Below, one piece after another: positions 57,662-64,000 of a DNA stretch of 64,000 bases. The stretch is from assembly GCA_028284955.1 (NCBI GenBank), contig JANQQS010000026.1, positions 1 to 64,000 of the forward strand. Reading direction: 5' to 3'. A model generated the notes under the pieces. It ran no database searches, was not told where the DNA came from, and was given only the letters and a program-made list of their open reading frames with translations. How positions within the stretch are numbered: the first letter of the stretch is position 1; each line of letters begins with the position of its first letter. This DNA is from Myxococcota bacterium (GTDB taxonomy: Bacteria > Myxococcota_A > Polyangia > Polyangiales > Houyiibacteriaceae). The position numbers and the translations under genes are program-made.

Positions 57662-58687
57662 TCAGAACAAGTCTCGCTGCGAAGACGGCGCGCTCTTTCC
57701 CAAGTGCGAAAATGCTTTTCGCGTGGCGGTACGACCTCTGGCGGTTCGCGCAATGAAGCCTTGCTGCAATAGGTATGGCTCGTAGACGTCTTCGAGCGTG
57801 TCCCGTGGTTCGCTCAGCGCAGCGGCAAGCGTTTCAATCCCCACCGGGCCTCCGTCGTAGTGCTCGATGATCACCCGCATGTACTTCCGGTCCATATCGT
57901 CTAATCCAGCACGGTCGACGTCCAGCCGGTCGAGGCTCTCCCGTGCCGTTTCGAGGTCCAGCGCGCCGTTCGAAAGCACTTCCGCAAAATCACGACCGCG
58001 CCGGAGCAGCCGATTGGCAATCCGAGGCGTGCCTCGAGACCGCGCGGCGATTTCTTGCGACGCGTCCGGCGTGATCTCGATTCCCAGTAAACCCGCGCTT
58101 CGCGTCACGATTTTCGAGAGCTCGTCTGGCGCATAGTATTCGAGGCGTGCGGGATACCCAAAGCGAGAGCGCATCGGGTTAGAAAGCAAGCCTGTGCGCG
58201 TGGTGGCTCCCACCAAGGTAAACGGGTGAAGGCGAAGCTGGAGCGACTGCGCGTAGGGCCCATCGCCGTGAACCACGTCGATACGAAAATCTTCCACCGC
58301 GGTATAGAGATTTTCTTCCACCGCGGGGGTCAAGCGATGGATCTCGTCAATAAACAGAATGTCGTTTGGCTCAAGTTTCGTCAGCAACGCCGCGAGCTGC
58401 CCTTTGTGTTCAATGGCCGGGCCCGAGGTCATATGCAGATGGACTCCTCGCTCCTCGGCGAGAATCAGCGCGAGGGTCGTTTTGCCGAGCCCCGGTGGAC
58501 CACAGAGCAATACATGATCGACCGGTTCTCCTCGGCGGCGAGCCGCTTCGACGAATACACGAAGGTTGCTGCGAATCTTTTCCTGACCCACAAAATCATC
58601 GAAGCGAGCCGGTCGAAGCGCGACTTCGTAGGGTCTGTCGGGCTCTTGCGCCTCCGCGCTGATGCTTCGTTCTGCCGCTTCAACCAC
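57662..58687 (-). CDS. ruvB: Holliday junction branch-migration ATPase RuvB
   Basis: A 341-residue AAA+ motor. Walker A GPPGLGKT at residues 63-70, Walker [29 protein letters not shown] sensor/arginine-finger region and a winged-helix C-terminus ([18 protein letters not shown]). It drives branch migration with RuvA. It begins 38 bp after the ruvA stop. Confidence 0.97.
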   Translation of the reverse strand: MVEAAERSISAEAQEPDRPYEVALRPARFDDFVGQEKIRSNLRVFVEAARRRGEPVDHVLLCGPPGLGKTTLALILAEERGVHLHMTSGPAIEHKGQLAALLTKLEPNDILFIDEIHRLTPAVEENLYTAVEDFRIDVVHGDGPYAQSLQLRLHPFTLVGATTRTGLLSNPMRSRFGYPARLEYYAPDELSKIVTRSAGLLGIEITPDASQEIAARSRGTPRIANRLLRRGRDFAEVLSNGALDLETARESLDRLDVDRAGLDDMDRKYMRVIIEHYDGGPVGIETLAAALSEPRDTLEDVYEPYLLQQGFIARTARGRTATRKAFSHLGKSAPSSQRDLF

Positions 58688-58725
58688 GCTTGTCTCCAGA
58701 TTCGTTTACGTTCCCACGATAGAGG

Positions 58726-59331
58726 TCACGAAAGCCGTGCGAGCGCTTCGCGGAGCAGGCTCTCCACCGAGCTATCCGGCGAAGCATCGCCGAGCCCCGT
58801 CAGCGCTTGTTCCGCGTCGTTCTTTCGATATCCGAGCTGGATCAACGCAGACACCACGGCGTCACCGTTTTGGTATTCAGTCGTCGCTGTCACCGGGGCT
58901 GATCGGGCAGGACCGGCAATCGGCATATCGCGCAGCTTATCTTTGAGATCGATCAAGATGCGTTCGATAGTTTTGCGACCGACTCCGGGAATCCCCTTAA
59001 ACGCAGCTTTGTCGTCGCGCGCCACGGCCGCCGCAAGGTCACCCGGACTCAACCGACCAAGGATGGCCAAAGCAAGCTTAGGGCCAATGCTGGAGACGCT
59101 GAGCAACGCGCGAAACACCCGTCGCTGCTGTTGCGACTCGAACCCGAAAAGCGTGATGGCATCCTCGCGCACATGGGTATGCACGCTCAACGTGACCTCC
59201 GATCCGTCTGCGACCACTCGTCCATGCGCGCCAGCAGGAACGAATAGTTCGTATCCGACGCCTCGCACATCGAGCACAATCGACCCTTCTGGGTCTCGCT
59301 CTACGACTTCACCTTTGAGCCTTCCAATCAC
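58726..59331 (-). CDS. ruvA: Holliday junction DNA-binding protein RuvA
   Basis: A 201-residue protein with the OB-fold N-terminus (MIGRLKGEVV, VDVRGVGYELFVP-like LDVRGVGYELFVP), tandem helix-hairpin-helix motifs (VSSIGPKLALAIL, IPGVGRKTIERIL) and a C-terminal RuvB-binding three-helix domain. First gene of the ruvAB pair. Confidence 0.96.
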   Translation of the reverse strand: MIGRLKGEVVERDPEGSIVLDVRGVGYELFVPAGAHGRVVADGSEVTLSVHTHVREDAITLFGFESQQQRRVFRALLSVSSIGPKLALAILGRLSPGDLAAAVARDDKAAFKGIPGVGRKTIERILIDLKDKLRDMPIAGPARSAPVTATTEYQNGDAVVSALIQLGYRKNDAEQALTGLGDASPDSSVESLLREALARLS

Positions 59332-59440
59332 AGACCCTCGTTTGTGGTATTGATGAACGTGTTCTTTGCCGTCGCTGCCCGCAATCGCGCCGACGACATG
59401 TGTAGCAGGTTGCGATCCTCGTCACAAAGCCAGACCCCGC

Positions 59441-59480
59441 TCCGCCTGATTCGACTCCGCCCGATTCGACTCCGCCCGAC
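59441..59480. repeat. 15-bp tandem repeats in the ruvA / LTA-synthase-like divergent promoter region
   Basis: Units TCCGCCYGATTCGAC begin at 59441 and 59456, with a partial third at 59471, in the 169-bp gap between divergent starts. They could be repeated binding sites for a regulator, or slippage. Confidence 0.45.
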
Positions 59481-59500
59481 AGACCTCGACCCTGCACACC

Positions 59501-62284
59501 ATGCGCGCCGATTCATCCCCTGATTGTAGGTCGCCCTCCTCATCCGCCCCCCCTCACCGAGCGGCTCCGTTGTACCGAGTATGTGCTTTCGCCTTGTTGT
59601 ACACGGCCGCGGTGATCGTGCTTCGGGTAGCGGTTCACGTCGCGGAGTCTCCTTTTCGAGCCGACGTCTGGTATCGCCTGGGAGTACTTGCGGGAAGCGG
59701 CACGCAACTCCTGCTCGGCGTCGCCGCGGGCTCAGCGTTGTGGTTTCGTTCGAGCCGCGCCGCAATCATGGCAAGCTCCGCGATAGCGGGGGGCTTGCTC
59801 GCGGCGCACGCTGCGGCAGCCCACTACCACGCGACCTTTCATCGCCTGCCCTCTGAGCGCGCGCTCTCGGTGCTGGAGCACTCTGTATTCGAACGTGGAA
59901 GCGCGCTCGCGGAATCGGTCGCCGCGCATGCGCCCTTTTGGCTGGTCGCGGCCGAAGCGGGGGTGCTCGCGGCGGCGGTCGGACTTTCGACATCGCGGTT
60001 TGCTGGCTATCTCCGAATGCGGTTCGGCCAACGCGCCCGGTCCGTATATCAAGCCGTGGGTGCCGCTTTTGTTCTCCTGATTGGAATCGCGATCGCCACA
60101 ACCACAAAAGGCACCGGCCAACTCTATTTTGGAGCCGCCGATCCCATCATTCATTTGGCGTTCCACGGTCACCAACCAAATCTTCCCTCGCCGCGATACG
60201 CGCCCCGCGCAGAGGTCATGAGATTTCTACAAACGGAGCTGGGTGTGGAAGCGCCAACTCCCATTGCCGACCCGCGTTTCCCATATTGCCGCGACGAAAT
60301 CGCATCCCGCGACGGATCGTCAAATGACGAACCGCGCGACATGCGCGGAAGACGGCAAAGCATCGTGATGCTGATCCTTGAGAGCGTCGGCGCGCGTGAA
60401 TTGCAGCTTAAACACCAAGGACAACCGCTGATGCCCAATCTCGCGCGCATGGCCATGGAGGGCGTGTCGTTTCAGCGCTTCTTCGCGTCTGGAGATCGGA
60501 GCGCTCAAGCACTGGTATCGATGTTCTCGGGAATACCGCCGGCAACCTATCGACGGATTCTCGCCCACGCCCCGCTGGCTCCTTTACCCGGCGTGGCGCG
60601 AGATCTGAAAAAGGCCGGTTTTGAAACGCGCTACTACCACGGCAGCGATCTCTCGTTTGAGCAACAGCGCATGTATCTCCGGCGCGCCGGCTTCGATGCA
60701 ATCGTGGAGCCGCATCCCGCCGAAGAGCGGATCGGATGGGGTCTTCCGGACGGAACTATGTTTCAGAGAATGCAGTCTGATCTCGAACAGCGATCCAGGG
60801 AGCAACCACATTTCTCAGTGCTGTTCACGCTAAGCACGCACGACCCCTACGCCATACCCGACGACTTTGTCGCGCCCGTCACGCAAAGCGACCGCTGGAG
60901 CCGATTTGCTAGCAGTCTGGCCTACCTCGACCACGAGCTCGGTCTGTTTTACGAATGGTTTCTTCGCCATGAAGCTCCGTCGGGTGCCTTGTTGATCGTC
61001 GTCGGCGACCACACGCCCCGTCTCCCTCATCCTACAGACCCGACAAGCACCACAACAGGCGAGTTCGAATATCGTTTCCGAGTTCCGTTGATCTTGTTGG
61101 GTTTGAAACCCGAGACACTCGCGCGAGCTCGTCAAAGAACCAGGGTCACGTCCGGCCACGTGGACCTCCCGCAGACTATTCTAGGACTCGCTCGCGTGGC
61201 CCGACGCGGTTGCTATCAAGGCCGGAATCTGCTCGGAAGAACGCCATGGCCAAAGGCCCGCAAGGTCGTCTCCCTGGCCGGCGAAGAACTCGAGTTCATG
61301 TACGTCCACGAGCAATCGCAGCGCTGGATGTTTCATCTCAAAACGCAAGTTGCGCGCCTCTACGATATAGAACGCGATCCAAATCTCAAACGCGACCTGT
61401 ACCGTCCACAGCACGAACAATCAATTAGACTCGGAAACCTCGTGCGCGCCTACCATGAAGTAGGTCGCTATCTCAGCGAGCATGCACGCTACGCTCCATC
61501 TCACGATGCGCTGCGACAGCGCCAAAACGCCGGAATGAAGCCTGCCTCAAAAGGGCAATCCGAAGAGCGCTTGCGACTAGTCTCGCACCGCGGAAACACC
61601 ATCGACAACCAGGAGCATTCCTCTGCGAAGGAAAACACGCTCGACGCGATCGCGGCAGCCATCGAGGCTGGATTTGAATGGGTGGAAGTCGACGTCCAAG
61701 TGACGCGGGATGGTGTTCCCGTTTTGGCCCACGATGCGGCGGTGCACGTCGCTCTGAGCTCAAATCGCGCTCCCGCGGCAAAGGATATCGCCGCGCTGGA
61801 ATACGCCGAGCTCGAACGCTTGGGTGACGCGCGCCCACCCTCGCTCGAGGAAGCGCTCACGCGGTTTGGCACACGGGTCGGCTTTTGTCTCGAACTCAAA
61901 CCACAACGCGACGTCTTTCGTCAGATGGACCTTGTCCACGGCGTAGTTCGGCTACTCGATACCATTCCCCACCAGCCTGTAATGGTGGATAGTTTCGCGC
62001 GAACGATGCTCACAAGCATGCGAGAGTTTTCGGACGTAGAAATCGGTTACGACTTGCCTCAGCAACCGGTCGAACAAGAATGGCTGGCCTACGCCGCCCA
62101 AGCGCGTTTCGACTGGGTCTACATTCGTGCCGACCTCATCACCGAGGAAGTGTTGTCAGAAGCCCGTCGCATGGGATTGCGGGTCATGGCCTACACCGTC
62201 AATCAAGTGGGCACTCTTCGAGGAATGAATGTCGACGGTATCATGACCGACCATGTGTCGGTCTTGCGCGCCTTTTCGCGCTAG
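59501..62284 (+). CDS. LTA-synthase-like sulfatase fused to a glycerophosphodiester phosphodiesterase (GDPD)
   Basis: A 927-residue protein. Residues 1-210 have four or five membrane helices. Residues ~285-580 form an alkaline-phosphatase/sulfatase fold of the LtaS/MdoB type: LILESVGARE (metal Glu), GDRSAQALVSMFSG (nucleophile region), THDPY and VVGDHTPR. Residues ~690-925 are a GDPD domain: HRGN, KENT, WVEVDVQVTRDGVPVLAHD, which keep the catalytic His, Glu, Asp and His. LtaS-type enzymes transfer glycerol-phosphate from phosphatidylglycerol, and GDPDs hydrolyse glycerophosphodiesters, so one protein holds opposing or sequential chemistries. Confidence 0.87.
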   Translation: MRADSSPDCRSPSSSAPPHRAAPLYRVCAFALLYTAAVIVLRVAVHVAESPFRADVWYRLGVLAGSGTQLLLGVAAGSALWFRSSRAAIMASSAIAGGLLAAHAAAAHYHATFHRLPSERALSVLEHSVFERGSALAESVAAHAPFWLVAAEAGVLAAAVGLSTSRFAGYLRMRFGQRARSVYQAVGAAFVLLIGIAIATTTKGTGQLYFGAADPIIHLAFHGHQPNLPSPRYAPRAEVMRFLQTELGVEAPTPIADPRFPYCRDEIASRDGSSNDEPRDMRGRRQSIVMLILESVGARELQLKHQGQPLMPNLARMAMEGVSFQRFFASGDRSAQALVSMFSGIPPATYRRILAHAPLAPLPGVARDLKKAGFETRYYHGSDLSFEQQRMYLRRAGFDAIVEPHPAEERIGWGLPDGTMFQRMQSDLEQRSREQPHFSVLFTLSTHDPYAIPDDFVAPVTQSDRWSRFASSLAYLDHELGLFYEWFLRHEAPSGALLIVVGDHTPRLPHPTDPTSTTTGEFEYRFRVPLILLGLKPETLARARQRTRVTSGHVDLPQTILGLARVARRGCYQGRNLLGRTPWPKARKVVSLAGEELEFMYVHEQSQRWMFHLKTQVARLYDIERDPNLKRDLYRPQHEQSIRLGNLVRAYHEVGRYLSEHARYAPSHDALRQRQNAGMKPASKGQSEERLRLVSHRGNTIDNQEHSSAKENTLDAIAAAIEAGFEWVEVDVQVTRDGVPVLAHDAAVHVALSSNRAPAAKDIAALEYAELERLGDARPPSLEEALTRFGTRVGFCLELKPQRDVFRQMDLVHGVVRLLDTIPHQPVMVDSFARTMLTSMREFSDVEIGYDLPQQPVEQEWLAYAAQARFDWVYIRADLITEEVLSEARRMGLRVMAYTVNQVGTLRGMNVDGIMTDHVSVLRAFSR

Positions 62285-62319
62285 CAAGGCAGGCGCTTTC
62301 GGATGTGGGTCGTTGCTGG

Positions 62320-63249
62320 CTACGGTAGCTCTGGTTCGCGGTCCTCGAGCAAGGTTGTGCGCACGGCGTGAATGCTCGCGATTCGGTCTGATTCGGTTCG
62401 CCAAGCGAGGTAGATCGGCTTTCGATACCTCGGTTCTAGTTCAGGAGAGATACCCTGGAGAGGCAAGGGAACCAACTGCCCCGTTTCCAGCGCGCCCCCG
62501 CAAAGATACGTTGGCAAGATCGCGACTCCAAACCCTTGAAGCGCAAAGAACATCGTTTCTTCCATATCGCTCGACGAAAAACGAACGCGCTTGGGCGGCG
62601 GGCACGAAGTACCGAAAATCGCTCTCCACCAAGGTTCGAACACCGAAATCGGATTGACCATGTGTACGTGTCGGGTTCTCAGCTCCTGAATCGACGTCGG
62701 TGGTCCGACGCGTTGCAGATAGGTCGGTGCAACCACTGCAACGAGCTCCTCCTCCGCGATGGGGACACAATCGAATTGTCGCGTGCGCCATTTTCGAAGA
62801 CTGAAATATACCGCGACGTCGAGCTTGCCGGCCTGGAGCAGCGGCTCGAGATCATAGGATTCGCCCGTCACCAACTCGAGCTCGATTTGTGGAAAGCGTT
62901 CGAGGACCTTGGCAATCCGGGCGCGCAACCAAAACTTGGCGAACGGGCCCGGAGCACCGATGCGGACTTGGCCCTCAAGCTTTTCGTCCGCATGGGTGGC
63001 TACGTCGACCGCGAGATCGATCTGTGAAAAACGGATGGCAATCGATTCATATAAATCGCGGCCCGAACGAGTAAGCTGCGCTCGTCGGCCAACTTTTTCA
63101 AAAAGGACAATGCCGAGCTGGTTTTCCAAGCTCTTCATCTGCTGACTGATTGCGGATTGAGTCACTCGACGTCGTTTTGCGGCTTCCACGAAGCTGGGCG
63201 ATTTCGCGACCTCAACGAAACTTCTGAGCAAGTCGTAGTCCACCGCCAC
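62320..63249 (-). CDS. LysR-family transcriptional regulator
   Basis: A 309-residue LTTR from the GTG start at 63249, which has AGGGAG 8 bp upstream and follows the ruvC stop by 13 bp. The winged helix-turn-helix (SFVEAAKRRRVTQSAISQQMK) and substrate-binding domain (VRIGAPGPFAKFWL, GVAILPTYLC) are clear. A longer frame would overlap ruvC by 56 bp. It probably responds to a small ligand; the targets are unknown. It interrupts the usual ruv gene order. Confidence 0.9.
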   Translation of the reverse strand: MAVDYDLLRSFVEVAKSPSFVEAAKRRRVTQSAISQQMKSLENQLGIVLFEKVGRRAQLTRSGRDLYESIAIRFSQIDLAVDVATHADEKLEGQVRIGAPGPFAKFWLRARIAKVLERFPQIELELVTGESYDLEPLLQAGKLDVAVYFSLRKWRTRQFDCVPIAEEELVAVVAPTYLQRVGPPTSIQELRTRHVHMVNPISVFEPWWRAIFGTSCPPPKRVRFSSSDMEETMFFALQGFGVAILPTYLCGGALETGQLVPLPLQGISPELEPRYRKPIYLAWRTESDRIASIHAVRTTLLEDREPELP

Positions 63250-63262
63250 TGGTGCGCTCCCT

Positions 63263-63772
63263 TTAGACGACCCGGGGGCTCGCGGGTCGCTGAACACGCG
63301 ACTCCACCGTGGACGCATGCAGATGGGTCAGCGCGATCGCGAGCGCATCCGTCGCGTCGGGAGGAGGTTCCTCGCGGAGCCCGAGGATAGATCGCATCAA
63401 TCGAGCGACTTGCGCTTTGTCGGCCGCTCCACGACCCGCAATCGAACGTTTGACCACGGCGGGGGGATAGGAACTCACCGCGAGATCCGCTTCCGCGACG
63501 GCAAGCAAAGCCACACCGCGAGCGTGTCCGAGTTTCAGCGCAGCACTTGGATGTTTTGCAAAAAAAATGTCCTCCACCGCAACGGCCTCCGGTTGGTGCT
63601 GAGCAATAACCTCCCGCAGTCCATCATGGATGCCACGCAGCCGCAGGGGGAGCGAGTCGTTCTTTGCGGGCGCGATGACGCCAAAACCGCACGCCGTCAC
63701 CCCTTGGCGGGAACGCGTTACCACCCCCCAACCGGTCTTTCGGGTCCCGGGATCAATGCCAAGCACGCGCAA
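63263..63772 (-). CDS. ruvC: Crossover junction endodeoxyribonuclease RuvC
   Basis: Holliday junction resolvase, 169 residues from a TTG at 63772 with GGAG 7 nt upstream and 1 nt after the yebC stop. Catalytic acidic residues: Asp in LGIDPG, Glu in AVEDIFF, and the Asp pair in PDATDALAIAL. A longer frame to 63847 adds a non-conserved Cys/Thr-rich start and overlaps yebC, so it was rejected. Confidence 0.93.
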   Translation of the reverse strand: MRVLGIDPGTRKTGWGVVTRSRQGVTACGFGVIAPAKNDSLPLRLRGIHDGLREVIAQHQPEAVAVEDIFFAKHPSAALKLGHARGVALLAVAEADLAVSSYPPAVVKRSIAGRGAADKAQVARLMRSILGLREEPPPDATDALAIALTHLHASTVESRVQRPASPRVV

Positions 63773-63773
63773 A

Positions 63774-64000
63774 CTATGGCTCCGAGGAGCTGAGTTGAAA
63801 GTCGGCGAACACGTTCTGCACATCCTCGTGGTCGTCCAACACGTCAAACAACTGAAGCAGGCTATCCGCTTCTTTTCCCTCGACCTCCTTCGGTGTTTTG
63901 GGAATGTACGCGAGCGCGGCTTCCAATACGTTGATTCCTGCTTGCTCTACCGCCTCGCGCACCGCGTCGAGTTCTGTGCGGCCGCACGTGATCATCCAGT
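63774..64000 (-). CDS. yebC: YebC/PmpR family transcriptional regulator, 3' part
   Basis: The last ~75 residues of a YebC protein run off the right edge. Visible: AVREAVEQAGINVLEAALAYIP and the C-terminal LFDVLDDHEDVQNVFADF, which are family hallmarks. YebC factors regulate transcription or help ribosomes at proline stretches. It leads a tight yebC-ruvC-lysR unit. Confidence 0.88.
   Translation of the reverse strand, partial: WMITCGRTELDAVREAVEQAGINVLEAALAYIPKTPKEVEGKEADSLLQLFDVLDDHEDVQNVFADFQLSSSEP

Overview
The window is GC-rich and densely coding on both strands, with many 4-bp start/stop overlaps. Its gene content fits a deltaproteobacterial or myxococcal-type lineage (Myxococcota, possibly Bradymonadia). 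The markers are Ser/Thr kinases with PEGA domains, TPR/PEGA and LysM/TPR envelope proteins, MopE-like Cys-rich lipoproteins, a thrombospondin type 3/Ig-like surface protein ending in a membrane/Arg tail, DUF1844, and a GldA/F/G-DUF4340 ABC module. The taxonomic placement is inference from gene content only.

Layout. 1-14.4 kb is mostly housekeeping: dnaJ, nadA, hemW, ccmA-ccmB, a fused MsrA-MsrB lipoprotein, a TlpA-like thioredoxin with DUF1285 and DUF1844 partners, a ClpB-like disaggregase with a degenerate first ATPase site, mpl, and an Rpn-like PD-(D/E)XK nuclease. 14.5-19.7 kb is an accessory island between mpl and gyrB. It holds an XRE regulator broken by two compensating frameshifts, a small unknown ORF, a ThiC-like radical-SAM domain fused to a nucleotidyltransferase domain, an AAA+ ATPase overlapping it, and a nested inverted-repeat element. 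19.7-29.9 kb holds gyrB, an XPB helicase/DUF790 nuclease pair, and a Gld-like ABC operon. 29.9-39.3 kb is envelope and signalling: lipoprotein, TPR-PEGA, a pseudokinase-PEGA protein, a response regulator, TatB/TatC, a chemoreceptor and an SCP2-like protein. 39.7-57.5 kb carries surface lipoproteins, a DUF3516 helicase, a receiver-PATAN-TPR membrane protein, an Lgt paralogue without its catalytic arginines, a LysM protein with an active PEGA kinase, a sigma factor fused to an anti-sigma-like zinc-finger domain, and a large Ig/TSP3 surface protein. 57.6-64 kb holds ruvB, ruvA, an LTA-synthase-like/GDPD fusion, a LysR regulator, ruvC and the 3' end of yebC.

Two things stand out. The first is the ThiC-like/nucleotidyltransferase plus AAA+ operon. 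Its ThiC domain keeps both metal histidines at the spacing of bona fide ThiC and has a C-terminal Cys triad one residue tighter than usual; I know of no described system with this architecture. The second is a family of modular hairpin repeats in three intergenic regions (33.65-34.26, 39.35-39.78 and 48.16-48.37 kb). Their stems change by paired, compensating substitutions between copies, and their ends sit at the stop codons of minus-strand genes, which points to selection on folded RNA or single-stranded DNA.

No rRNA, tRNA, CRISPR array or complete insertion sequence was recognised.
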